From Oscillospiraceae bacterium (GTDB lineage: Bacteria > Bacillota > Clostridia > Oscillospirales > Oscillospiraceae), in assembly GCA_017458335.1 (NCBI GenBank), contig JAFTFT010000007.1:1-64000 (forward strand): a DNA stretch of 64,000 nt, written 5' to 3'. The translations under genes were made by a program, and so were the position numbers. This document shows positions 48,929 through 57,005 of this stretch, one piece after another. The notes beneath the pieces are model-generated. The model had not been told where the DNA came from and did no database searches. It worked only from the letters and a program-made list of their open reading frames with translations. Each line of letters starts with the position of its first letter. Positions within the stretch are counted from its first letter, which is position 1.

Positions 48929-49984
48929 TCAATTAAGGTGCAGCGTGACAGTTTTCCCGGCTTCTTCCAACAGCTGCCGGAGCCGCAGCGTCAGCTCTGC
49001 CGTGTCTGATTCTTCCGCTTTTTCTCCCACGCCGGACACAGCCGCGCTGAGCCGAAGCCTCACATCGCTGGCCCGCTCTGTCAGCAGAGTCAGAAGCGCT
49101 GAAGCCGCATCCTGCTCCTCCCCCATCCGGAGGCTCATCATCCCGTCGTGAAGATAGCGCTCCAGCAGGGAGATGGTCTCCCGGATGGTCTCTCTTCCGC
49201 AGGTCACGCAGAGATTCTCCGGCGTCGGAGAGGCGCACCTGCCTTCTTTCTCTGTCAGGAGACTTCCGTCTTCCGCCTCAACCCGCAGATCCACCGTCAG
49301 CCGCTCCCGCAGGCGAAGCACCGCCACCGTGGTGTCATCGTGAAACTCATAGAGATCCAGCGCCTGTGCCGCGGAGACCACTTCGGCCGCCACACGCCTT
49401 GCGTCATCTTCCGGCCCGATGTTCCGGGAGAGATAGTCCTCCATCTCCCCGCGGTCCCAACCGGAGTAGGTGGTAACACCCCGTCCCGCTTCGGAAATCC
49501 CGTCGCTGAAGAGGATCAGAATGTCTCCGCCTTTCATCGTCAGCCGGCTCTCGAGGACCGTCTTCTCCCCGAATTGGCAGGTTGTTGTCGGGTAAGTCAG
49601 AGAAACGCCGTCCCGCATGAACACGGCGGGAGGATTGTCGTACTGCACCAGTCGGACCTCCCTTCCCTCTGTGGACGCCAGCGTGAAGGTGGAATAGGCC
49701 AGATTGTGCTTTTTGGTTACGGGCAGCGCTTTCTCGACCGTGCACATGCTCTCCCCGACAGAGAGCCCGGCTTCCGTCAACTGAGAAACCAGTGTCGAAG
49801 TCAGCGTGGAGGCAATTGCGGCCTGAATTCCGGAGCCCAATCCGTCGGCCAGCACAAGCCGCACCCGGTCCCGGCTTCGCTTTACAACCACGCTGTCTCC
49901 GCAGACTGCCTCTCCGTGCTTTGCCTCTCGAACAATCCCGATCTCCCAGCAGAGATTCTGTTCCAGGCGCTTTCCGTCAGACAT
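48929..49984 (-). CDS. SpoIIE/PP2C-type serine phosphatase (second copy)
   Basis: 351 residues with the same metal-site layout as the phosphatase at 46.1 kb: LVLADGLGSG near 43, LFSDGISEAG and FHDDTTVAVL. The C-terminal regions of the two do not look alike. It overlaps the upstream PAS-protein gene by 8 bases, forming a PAS-phosphatase pair. Confidence 0.92.
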   Translation of the reverse strand: MSDGKRLEQNLCWEIGIVREAKHGEAVCGDSVVVKRSRDRVRLVLADGLGSGIQAAIASTLTSTLVSQLTEAGLSVGESMCTVEKALPVTKKHNLAYSTFTLASTEGREVRLVQYDNPPAVFMRDGVSLTYPTTTCQFGEKTVLESRLTMKGGDILILFSDGISEAGRGVTTYSGWDRGEMEDYLSRNIGPEDDARRVAAEVVSAAQALDLYEFHDDTTVAVLRLRERLTVDLRVEAEDGSLLTEKEGRCASPTPENLCVTCGRETIRETISLLERYLHDGMMSLRMGEEQDAASALLTLLTERASDVRLRLSAAVSGVGEKAEESDTAELTLRLRQLLEEAGKTVTLHLN

Positions 49985-50498
49985 TCTTTTTACCCTCGAC
50001 CGGCAGGATCGCCTTCTTCAGTTCGCGCAGAGCAATCTGCATTTCTGCCGCATCCTCGCCCAGAAGCCCAGCAACCTCCTGAACCAGCCGAAGGTGTTTC
50101 TCGTTCATGGCCTCCGCAAGTTCTGCCGCATGCTGTTCCCGCTTCCGCAGCAGATCCTTCTGCTCGCAGAGCTCCGTCACATCCCGCATCACACAGAGGA
50201 AAATTCCGTGTTCCCGTTCCCCGAGAAAGGAGCACTCCAGTCGGCGCTTGCCGCACCGGGACGGAATCTCCTCGGTGAAGTGCGCGGTCCGGCCGTTTCG
50301 CAGCCTGGCGAAGCCGTTCTCGTCCATGACCGCGCCGACCGGGCTTCCCCTGAGCGCTGTACCTTCGCCGGCACCGAGAAAACGCCTTGCCGCGCGGTTG
50401 ATCACCATGATTCGGAGGTCACCGTCCACTGCAAGAATTCCTTCCGGGATAAGATCCAGGATTCTGTCGTATGTTCCGTACTCCTGTTCCATAATCAT
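49977..50498 (-). CDS. Stand-alone PAS-domain sensor with coiled-coil tail
   Basis: 173 residues. PAS domain at about 8-112 (ILDLIPEGILAVDGDLRIMV to LCVMRDVTEL). A coiled-coil tail then ends in VQEVAGLLGEDAAEMQIAL, which resembles the IASLLGETTAETKMTLTRL segment after the PAS domain of the sensory hydrogenase. No kinase or output domain is attached, so the overlapping phosphatase gene probably supplies the output. Confidence 0.85.
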   Translation of the reverse strand: MIMEQEYGTYDRILDLIPEGILAVDGDLRIMVINRAARRFLGAGEGTALRGSPVGAVMDENGFARLRNGRTAHFTEEIPSRCGKRRLECSFLGEREHGIFLCVMRDVTELCEQKDLLRKREQHAAELAEAMNEKHLRLVQEVAGLLGEDAAEMQIALRELKKAILPVEGKKNV

Positions 50499-50578
50499 CC
50501 CCCCGTTCGACGCATATCAGTCCGTCATGCTGTCCGCCTGTTCCATAAAAACTATCCGCTTTTTGGAACAGCTGGATC

Positions 50579-50607
50579 AGTATACCATTCTTTCTTCGCC
50601 ATCACAA
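50579..50607 (-). promoter_or_regulatory. Promoter of the PAS-phosphatase pair
   Basis: On the minus strand TTGTGA (50607-50602) and TATACT (50584-50579), 17-base spacer. About 80 bases upstream of the PAS gene. Confidence 0.7.
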
Positions 50608-50638
50608 GCACCGGATGGCACATACCAGGCGAAAATAC

Positions 50639-50662
50639 GCCCGCGGTCCGAAGACCGCGGGC
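50639..50662 (-). terminator. Terminator of the NSS transporter gene
   Basis: GCCCGCGGTC (50639-50648) pairs with GACCGCGGGC (50653-50662). On the minus strand it is followed by GTATTTTC. It lies just past the transporter stop codon. Confidence 0.8.
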
Positions 50663-50699
50663 GCCCTCTCAAGGGATTATATGACGCATCTTGAAAGGT

Positions 50700-52235
50700 T
50701 TACTCTGTTTTCTTCTCTCCGCTTGCGGCGATGACCCAGAAGATCACCAGCAGTGCAACGGCAACGATGTACCAGATCACCTGGCTGCCGCCGAAGAAGT
50801 CCATCATCTGGCCGGCCAGAACGAAGGCCATCACGATGGGAACGACAAACCTCACGCAGACACGGTAGAAGGCTTTGAAGCCCGCAGACGGGTCGCCGTG
50901 GGCGACTTCGTCCAGAACCAGGCCCGGGCCCTTCTCCCAGCCGATCATCAGCGCCATCAGCATGGCGCCGAGAGGCATCGCGATACCTTCAGACCAGCAG
51001 TCCATGAAGTCGAGGAAGCAATCCAGGAACACCGGAGGAGCACTGATGCCGAGGAGGCTGGCCGGGCTGAAGTTGGAGCCCAGGCCGTCGGCCGCGACGA
51101 CAACCGCCTCGATGAGGATGAGCAGGGAGACGATGAGCACGTTGCGCTGACGGGTGTCGGTCTCGCCCTTCTGGAGATCCTTGTCGATCCAGTGGGCGGC
51201 GATGGTCTCCATCAGCGAGATGGCGGAGGAGATGGCCGCGATCAGAACGAGGACATAGAAGATGACGCCGAAGAGAGGACCGACCTTGCCCATGTTGGAG
51301 AACACATCCTGCAGCGTGACGAAGAGCAGGTTCGGGCCGCTGAGCTTGATCTGGCCGACCGGGGTGCCGTTGGCAATTCCGTTGGCGACAGCCGCGGGGA
51401 TAACGGCGATACCGGCCATCAGCGCGATGAGCGTATCGGAAGCCACGATGATGACGGAGTTCTTAACCAGGTTCTCTTCCTTGCTGAGGTAGGAGCCGTA
51501 GGTCAGGATGGCGCCCATGGCCAGCGACAGGGAGAAGAACATCTGGCCGCCGGCCGTGCCGAGAACGGTGATCAGGTTCGGTGAGGATTCAATGAATCCG
51601 GCCTTTACCGCATAGCCGGGGACAAACATGAACTTCAGTCCTTCAGAGGCGTTGGGGAGGGTCAGGGAACGCACGATGATGATGAGCAGCATCACGAACA
51701 GCGCCGGCATACCGACTTTGTTGAACTTCTCGATACCGCCGGAGACGCCGCCCTGCACGATGACCATGCAGATCACGATGAACAGGATCGTGAAGACCAC
51801 ACAGCCGAGCGGGGTGGTCAGCATGGCGCCGAAGATCTCGCCGCCGGACATTGCGACCGCATCATTGCCGAAGCTCAGCTTCGTCATATTCAGCGCGATG
51901 TACTGCAGGCAGTAGCCGCCGAGCACGGTGTAGAAGCTCATGATCAGGAACGGCGCGATGGTGGCGAGCCAGCCGATCCATGCGAACTTCTTGCTTACCT
52001 TCTGGTAGGCGTCAATCGGGCTGAGCTTGGTCTTACGTCCGACCGCGAGCTCAGAGACCATGATGATCATACCGACGAAGATCGCGAGCAGGAGGTATAC
52101 AATCAGGAACGTGAAGCCGCCGCTCTTGCCCATCTTGTACGGGAAGCCCCAGATGTTGCCCAAGCCGACAGCGGAGCCGATGGCAGCAAGCAGGAAGCCT
52201 AAGTTGCTGCCCCAGGAACTGCGATTGTTTTCCAT
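50700..52235 (-). CDS. Sodium-dependent amino-acid-type transporter (NSS/SNF family)
   Basis: 511 residues from ATG 52235 after AGAGGAGAG; the frame upstream to 52424 crosses the promoter and is rejected. LeuT-fold signatures: GFLLAAIGSAVGLGNIWGFP near the N-terminus and NGTPVGQIKLSG-type loops; about 11-12 helices. Imports an amino acid or similar solute with Na+; substrate unknown. Divergent from a LysR regulator. Confidence 0.95.
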   Translation of the reverse strand: MENNRSSWGSNLGFLLAAIGSAVGLGNIWGFPYKMGKSGGFTFLIVYLLLAIFVGMIIMVSELAVGRKTKLSPIDAYQKVSKKFAWIGWLATIAPFLIMSFYTVLGGYCLQYIALNMTKLSFGNDAVAMSGGEIFGAMLTTPLGCVVFTILFIVICMVIVQGGVSGGIEKFNKVGMPALFVMLLIIIVRSLTLPNASEGLKFMFVPGYAVKAGFIESSPNLITVLGTAGGQMFFSLSLAMGAILTYGSYLSKEENLVKNSVIIVASDTLIALMAGIAVIPAAVANGIANGTPVGQIKLSGPNLLFVTLQDVFSNMGKVGPLFGVIFYVLVLIAAISSAISLMETIAAHWIDKDLQKGETDTRQRNVLIVSLLILIEAVVVAADGLGSNFSPASLLGISAPPVFLDCFLDFMDCWSEGIAMPLGAMLMALMIGWEKGPGLVLDEVAHGDPSAGFKAFYRVCVRFVVPIVMAFVLAGQMMDFFGGSQVIWYIVAVALLVIFWVIAASGEKKTE

Positions 52236-52395
52236 ACTTCTCTCCTCTTTCCCACCGGATAAAATAAAAATTGAAAAGCCAGAACACTGATGAAGTCCCG
52301 GAGGTCGCCGCGTCGATGCGTCACAAGCGCGGGGAGGCCGGATTCCCTTCGATGAATACGGAACTGAACTTTTCGTCCGGTGTAATTGTGAACAA

Positions 52396-52439
52396 ATTAT
52401 AACATTAATGTTGCATTTTTCCAAACTCTGAATTATTAT
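52396..52439. promoter_or_regulatory. Overlapping divergent promoters and LysR operator candidate
   Basis: For the transporter (minus strand), TTGGAA (52424-52419) and TATAAT (52401-52396) are 17 bases apart. For the regulator (plus), TTGCAT (52411-52416) and TATTAT (52434-52439) are also 17 apart. The perfect palindrome AACATTAATGTT (52401-52412) lies across both, a T-N11-A-like site suited to LysR binding. Confidence 0.75.
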
Positions 52440-52498
52440 ATATGTGATAAGAAAATTTCATGGATAGTTCTCTCCATAAGAAAGGCAAGTCAATTACC

Positions 52499-53401
52499 AT
52501 GGACAGCAAGAAAGTACACGCTCTGCTGCTTGCAATTGAAAAAGGCAGCCTGACCTCCGCCGCCGCAGAGCTCGGATATACACAGTCGGGCCTGACTCAC
52601 ATGATGAACGCGCTGGAAGAAGAGCTGGGGCTGAATCTTCTGGTGCGAAGCAAGAACGGCGTGCGGCTCTCCCCTGCCGGTCAGGCGCTGAAGCCGAGGA
52701 TGCAGGCGTTTCTCGACGCCGCCGACGCGCTGGAGGCGGACGCCTCCCGCCTGCGCCAGCGCAGCAGCTCGACCCTGCGTCTGGGGGCTTATTCCAGTGT
52801 CGCAAGCCGCTGGCTGCCGGCGATCCTGGCCTCGTTCAAGAAGGTCGACCCCGGCACCGATGTCATCATCGACGTCGGCGGTATTCCCGACATCTACGAA
52901 AAGCTCAAGAACGACCAGCTCGACTGTGCCATCGTCAGCTTCGAGGAGCCTCTCTGCCAGGGTCTGAGCTATATTCATCTGGCCGATGACCCGCTGCTTG
53001 CCATCGTCCCCGAAACGGACGACCACCTGGGCTTTTTCCCTGTGGAGGATTTTGCCGACCAGGACTTTCTGATGCCCTCGGACGGCTTCGACATGGATAT
53101 TCTCCCGCTTCTGAGCCACATTGGCAAGGAGCATCCCCGAATCCGCTATACCAATCTCTCCGACAGCGCCATCGTCTCCATGGTAGAGCACAATCTTGGC
53201 ATGAGCGTGCTTTCGGAGCTGATCATGCAGGATATTCATAATTCCGTGAACGCCCTCCCGCTGGATCCCCCCGCCTTCCGCAAACTTGGCATCGCTGCCA
53301 GTGAGCGCCAGCAGAATGACAAGGTCATCCGGCGCTTTGTCCGCTGCGCCCAGCTCATCGTGGGCGAGATGTATCATGAACAGCGCGGCTCAGCCATCTG
53401 A
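52499..53401 (+). CDS. LysR-family transcriptional regulator
   Basis: 300 residues from ATG 52499. The in-frame ATG 52460 would leave a leader of only about 14 bases from the predicted promoter and would add 13 unusual residues. Winged helix-turn-helix at residues 1-60 (LTSAAAELGYTQSGLTHMMN), then the two-lobe effector domain. Probably controls the divergent NSS transporter and itself. Confidence 0.92.
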   Translation: MDSKKVHALLLAIEKGSLTSAAAELGYTQSGLTHMMNALEEELGLNLLVRSKNGVRLSPAGQALKPRMQAFLDAADALEADASRLRQRSSSTLRLGAYSSVASRWLPAILASFKKVDPGTDVIIDVGGIPDIYEKLKNDQLDCAIVSFEEPLCQGLSYIHLADDPLLAIVPETDDHLGFFPVEDFADQDFLMPSDGFDMDILPLLSHIGKEHPRIRYTNLSDSAIVSMVEHNLGMSVLSELIMQDIHNSVNALPLDPPAFRKLGIAASERQQNDKVIRRFVRCAQLIVGEMYHEQRGSAI

Positions 53402-53478
53402 GCCGCCGCTCATGCGTCGTCATTCGCCTGCCGTCTTGCCGCAGTTCCCTGCGATCTGAAATTCCTGAAAATCACCTC

Positions 53479-53507
53479 TTGACTTTCCACGGCTTCTGCA
53501 TTATAAT
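53479..53507 (+). promoter_or_regulatory. Promoter of the tRNA-Ser gene
   Basis: TTGACT at 53479-53484 and TATAAT at 53502-53507, 17-base spacer, 48 bases before the tRNA. Confidence 0.88.
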
Positions 53508-53554
53508 GTCTTAGCTTTGAGCAAAAGAGAATATCTTTTTGTTTCGACACACAC

Positions 53555-53646
53555 GGAGAAGTCGCGTAGTTGGTCGAGCGCGCACGATTGGAAATCGTGT
53601 ATACCTCATAAGGGTATCAAGGGTTCGAATCCCTTCTTCTCCGCCA
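53555..53646 (+). tRNA. tRNA-Ser (anticodon GGA)
   Basis: 92 bases. Acceptor arms GGAGAAG (53555-53561) and CTTCTCC (53636-53642), discriminator G, encoded CCA at 53644-53646. Anticodon stem CACGA/TCGTG with loop TTGGAAA; anticodon GGA at 53590-53592. The long variable arm (TATACC...GGTATC) is typical of serine tRNA. T-arm contains GGTTCGAATCC. Confidence 0.97.
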
Positions 53647-53647
53647 C

Positions 53648-53690
53648 AAAAGGTAGGTATTTTTGATAGAAATTGCCTACCTTTTCTCTT
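53648..53690 (+). terminator. Terminator of tRNA-Ser with GATAGAA loop
   Basis: AAAAGGTAGG (from 53648) pairs with CCTACCTTTT (to 53685), then CTCTTT. The loop side contains TTTTTGATAGAAATT, a sequence shared by the hairpins at 55554 and 58639. Confidence 0.85.
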
Positions 53691-53897
53691 TGCCCGAAAG
53701 CCCTTGATTTCAGGGCTTTTTCGCTGTCCGGCCATAAAAAAACAGCCGCTACGGAGTCATTTCCGCAGCGGCATTTTTGCTTTTTAGGGTGTTCCCGGCA
53801 CCACTCTCCCGGACAAATCGTTCTCACAGAGGGGTATTGTTCAATTTGAGGGGTATCGTTCTCACAGAGGGTAAATCGTTCAATTTGATGTCTCAAG
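53648..53897 (+). repeat. 245-bp direct repeat, copy A
   Basis: Order: GATAGAA hairpin, TTGCCC, a CCCTTGA element and CTTTTTCG. Then ATAAAAAA and a terminator (GCCGCTACGGA with TCCGCAGCGGC, 53744-53773, then TTTTTGCTTTTT). Then GGGTGTTCCCGGCACC and two imperfect tandem copies of a motif with TCGTTCTCACAGAGGG and TTGTTCAATTTGA. The last 150 bases are almost identical to copy B at 55.6-55.8 kb. No gene inside. Confidence 0.9.
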
Positions 53898-54117
53898 CTC
53901 TTTTTCCGCATACTGCCAGTCATATCCATAGGCTTTTTTCGACAGCCATATCCTGTGGTACATGGTTTTCTCTGGCAGACCCCATTGATTGAGCTCACGC
54001 AATTGGTGTTTTCTGCTAAGCCGTTATCCACGAACCATGGATGGATTCCAATTGTAAACGAATCGTCGGTTGACTCCTGTTCGGCAGATGGATATGCTGT
54101 TTGTGGAGGTGCTTATA

Positions 54118-54654
54118 ATGAACATTGAGCAATTTAGCGTATATATCACAGAAAAAAGAAAAGAGCGGAATATGACCCAGAAAGACTTGGCTGAGAAGCT
54201 AAATGTGACACCAAAAGCGGTCAGCAGATGGGAAAGAAGTATTGGGTATCCGGATATCGAAAATTTCGAAGCGCTCGCGTCAGCTCTGGGGATCACCGTA
54301 TTGAATCTGTTTGCTTGCAGTGACACGCACATAAATATCGACACTGATGATATAATGACGCTTGTTCATGACTCTGTAGAAATCGACAGGAAAAACAACC
54401 GCATTCAGGAGAAGACAGTCAGCGGGATTATCGTTGCTGTGACCCTTCTTATCGGATTTCTGTTCTATGTCGGAGGATTCGGTAATATAGGCGGTTCCGT
54501 CTTTTTCGGATTATTATCTTCCGGGATTGTAGTTTCTTTGTTTTATCTGTTTTCAGAAGAGGACGTCAGAAACAGGAAAATCTACGGATGCATACTGGCG
54601 GCATTCACGGTTATTGTGATTGGAATACTTTTGTTTGTTCTATGTATACAATAA
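54118..54654 (+). CDS. XRE-type regulator with C-terminal membrane domain
   Basis: 178 residues from ATG 54118 after GGAGGTG. HTH_XRE at residues 1-65 (NMTQKDLAEKLNVTPKAVSR). The C-terminal half has three predicted membrane helices, so it is a membrane-tethered DNA-binding protein. The in-frame extension to 54070 is not needed. More AT-rich than the core genes. Target unknown. Confidence 0.88.
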   Translation: MNIEQFSVYITEKRKERNMTQKDLAEKLNVTPKAVSRWERSIGYPDIENFEALASALGITVLNLFACSDTHINIDTDDIMTLVHDSVEIDRKNNRIQEKTVSGIIVAVTLLIGFLFYVGGFGNIGGSVFFGLLSSGIVVSLFYLFSEEDVRNRKIYGCILAAFTVIVIGILLFVLCIQ

Positions 54655-54861
54655 CTTCCAGTTTGTCGGGAAGACCAATCATTCACTTTGAACCCCCTAT
54701 GGAATTTGCCCCCCTCGGACCCGGTTGCCCCCAAAAGGGCAGGTGAACCCCCCTCCGGGAAATTCTATCAAAACGTGATACCTTTTTCAATGTAATCCAC
54801 CCATGCGGGCAGGCAGAATCCTGCCCGGCGAAAAATGTAAAGAAACCTTTGCAAAAACCTC

Positions 54862-54890
54862 TTGACAAGTTTACTTGTCAACGTTATACT
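54862..54890 (+). promoter_or_regulatory. Promoter overlapped by a palindromic operator
   Basis: TTGACA at 54862-54867 and TATACT at 54885-54890 (17 bases). A perfect inverted repeat TTGACAAG-TTTA-CTTGTCAA spans 54862-54881, covering the -35 box. A repressor bound here, most simply the small XRE protein encoded downstream, would block transcription. Confidence 0.85.
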
Positions 54891-54932
54891 GACAGCGTGC
54901 CAAGCAAACTTTGCAAAAGGAGGTTCCAAGAA

Positions 54933-55259
54933 ATGAATCGGGAAGAAATACTGGCAAAAGCGCAGAACGAAGGAAGGGAAAAGGATCTGCCGGATCGCGA
55001 GGCGCAGAGGAGCGGCGCGTGGGCGGCGTATATCCTCGGCGTGGTGTTGCTGATTTTGGTGGATACCGTCAACGGTTTCGTGCTGCACTACGTGAACCGC
55101 GGAGCGGACTTCGCTCTGTTTTCCATGGCCTTTGTGATGTTTCTGATGAAGTATCTGCGGCTGCGGAAGAAGCACGAGCTGATCTTGACCATCTTCTGGG
55201 GCGCGCTGGCGCTGTCCATGCTTGTTGTATGGATTCTGCAGTTGACGGGGGTACTCTGA
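54933..55259 (+). CDS. Small membrane protein (DUF6442-like)
   Basis: 108 residues from ATG 54933 after AAAGGAGG. A charged N-terminus (MNREEILAKAQNEGREKD) and three predicted membrane helices. It matches the DUF6442-type proteins commonly encoded directly before a small XRE regulator in Firmicutes. Shares one base with that regulator. Function unknown. Confidence 0.85.
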   Translation: MNREEILAKAQNEGREKDLPDREAQRSGAWAAYILGVVLLILVDTVNGFVLHYVNRGADFALFSMAFVMFLMKYLRLRKKHELILTIFWGALALSMLVVWILQLTGVL

Positions 55260-55465
55260 TGGAAGACGGGCTCATTCTGCGCAACCATCTTGCGCAGGTA
55301 AGAAAAGAGAAGGGACTGTCCCAGGCAGAGCTGGCGAAGTTGGTGGGCGTATCCAGAAATACCATCAGTTCCATTGAAACCGGACAGTTCAGCCCCACGG
55401 CAAAGCTGGCGCTGATCATCTGCATCGCGCTGGATATGAAGTTTGAAGAGCTGTTCTACTTCTGA
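55259..55465 (+). CDS. Small XRE-family transcriptional regulator
   Basis: 68 residues from ATG 55259, which overlaps the preceding TGA (TGATG). Almost only an HTH: VRKEKGLSQAELAKLVGVSR then NTISSIETGQFSPTAKLALI. Resembles the YozG-like regulators paired with DUF6442-like proteins. Likely autorepressor through the palindrome at 54862. Confidence 0.92.
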   Translation: MEDGLILRNHLAQVRKEKGLSQAELAKLVGVSRNTISSIETGQFSPTAKLALIICIALDMKFEELFYF

Positions 55466-55553
55466 AACAGGACCGCTCAGACAATTCATTTTCGGGAGTT
55501 CGAATCCATCTGTCAAAATCGCAAATCCATCTTTTTCGTACTCCATTGACATA

Positions 55554-55799
55554 AAAGAACGGTAATTTTGATAGAATTGCCGTTCTTTTCTTCTTGCCCA
55601 AAATGGCTTCCCCTTGAGGGGAAGGCTTTTTCGGAATCCGGCTATAAAAAAGCAGCCGCTACGGAGTCATTTCCGCAGCGGCATTTTTGCTTTTTCGGGT
55701 GTTCCCGGCACCCCCCTCTCGTACAAATCGTTCTCACAGAGGGGTATTGTTCAATTTGAGGGGTATCGTTCTCACAGAGGGTAATCGTTCAATTTGAGG
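55554..55799 (+). repeat. 245-bp direct repeat, copy B
   Basis: Same order of elements as copy A: GATAGAA hairpin (55554-55592), TTGCCC, a CCTTGAGGGG element and ATAAAAAA. Then a terminator stem (GCCGCTACGGA with TCCGCAGCGGC, 55653-55682), GGGTGTTCCCGGCACC and the doubled TCGTTCTCACAGAGGG / TTCAATTTGA motif. Together the copies bracket the two XRE regulators and the DUF6442 gene. Confidence 0.9.
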
Positions 55800-56095
55800 T
55801 CACATACCTACTTCGCTGAATACCGCACTCAGATCGCTAACCGTTCTCTGCCACTGCGAACTAAGGATTTCGTAGTAGTTTTTATCCCTTTTGAGGTAAT
55901 TCGTTGCATTGAGTGTCGAATCATGTCGACTCTCAAATGTATAGCTCGTAATGCCAGCCTCAATGATTATATTGAACAGTTTGCTCAGCACCTTATCGCA
56001 CGTATCCTTATTATCAAACACCTGCGGTGAGAGGAAGTATTGCATATGTCCGAGCTCTCGAAAACTCTCATAAAGCGTGTCTGCTATACTTTCAG
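55800..56095 (-). pseudogene. Gene fragment of unknown family, truncated at the recombinase junction
   Basis: An open minus-strand frame of about 95 codons ends at 55800 and reads like a real protein, rich in charged and aromatic residues (for example FNIIIEAGITSYTFESRHDS). It has no convincing start or ribosome site, and it runs back to about 56095, where the recombinase fragment begins on the other strand. I do not recognise the family. Its stop lies right at the edge of repeat copy B. Confidence 0.45.
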
Positions 56096-56836
56096 AGGAT
56101 GCAGAGCTATGTGGAGAACAGCCACGAAGCAATCATCGACCCGCTCCTGTTCGACCGGGTGCAGGAAGAGATGGCCCGGAGAAAGGCGCTGGGCCGGAGC
56201 TACAGCGGCAAGACCATTTTTTCCTGCCGCCTGATCTGCGGCGACTGCGGTCACTACCTTGGCTCAAAGGTCTGGAACAGTACGGACAAATATCGCCGGG
56301 TGATCTGGCAGTGCAACAACAAGTTCAAGGGTGAATGCAAATGCGGCACCCCGCACCTGACGGAAGACTTCATCAAGGCCAAGTTCCTCGAAGCGTACAA
56401 CCAGCTCCTGCCGGACCGGGAGCGCTTGATCGAGGATTGCCGGGTGATACGGTCGGAGCTCACGGATTGCACCGACATTGACCGGGAGATGCAGCAGCTT
56501 CTTGAGGAACTGGATGTGGTGGCCGAGCTGACCAAACGCTGCGTCGATGAGAACAGCTCCACGGCGCTGGATCAGGGTGATTACCTTGCCCGGTACAACG
56601 GGCTGGTGGAACGCTACGACAAGGCGCAGGACCGGGTCAAGGAGCTGGAGAGAAAGCGCACGGAGCGGATGGCGAAAGCGGATGCCATTGGCGGCTTCAT
56701 GTTCCGGCTCCGTGAGCTGGACAAGCCGATGGGCCATTTCGATGAACGGCTCTGGCTGGATGTGATCGACCGCGTGGTGGTCCATCGGGATGGGCTGACA
56801 TTCAAGTTCCAGAACGGTAAAGAAGTCCGGGTGTGA
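56096..56836 (+). pseudogene. Truncated large serine recombinase (C-terminal part only)
   Basis: The frame from about 56096 begins in the middle of the recombinase domain (YVENSHEAIIDPLLFDRVQE). It continues through the zinc beta-ribbon (CRLICGDCGHYLG ... CNNKFKGECKCG) and the long C-terminal coiled coil to the stop at 56836. The N-terminal resolvase catalytic domain with its active serine is missing, so it cannot catalyse recombination. Remnant of an integrated element. Confidence 0.9.
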
Positions 56837-56857
56837 GCCCCGGATAAAGTAATCGCC

Positions 56858-56888
56858 CACAGGCTTGACGGCTTGTGGGCTTTTTCGT
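56858..56888 (+). terminator. Terminator after the recombinase remnant
   Basis: GCCCACAGGC (56858-56867) pairs with GCTTGTGGGC (56871-56880), followed by TTTTTCG. Confidence 0.85.
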
Positions 56889-57005
56889 TATAATCTCTGT
56901 AAATTCTGTAACACATACCACCGTTCCCTAAAATTCGACACGGCGATGGTGCTATATTACCTTCACGCTGATAGATGAACTATGTTTCAGAAAGAAGGTA
57001 ATTCA

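Noticed and set aside
53606-54031. 141-residue minus-strand frame across the tRNA-Ser region
   Set aside because: It runs through the tRNA gene, its terminator and repeat copy A, so it cannot be a protein gene.
55497-55506. Second tRNA gene or tRNA fragment
   Set aside because: GTTCGAATCC resembles a T-arm, but the flanking stems do not pair and no acceptor or anticodon arm is found; kept only as a hint in the direct-repeat finding.
56264-56860. 198-residue minus-strand frame opposite the recombinase remnant
   Set aside because: Antisense shadow; the plus strand encodes a clear zinc-ribbon recombinase tail.
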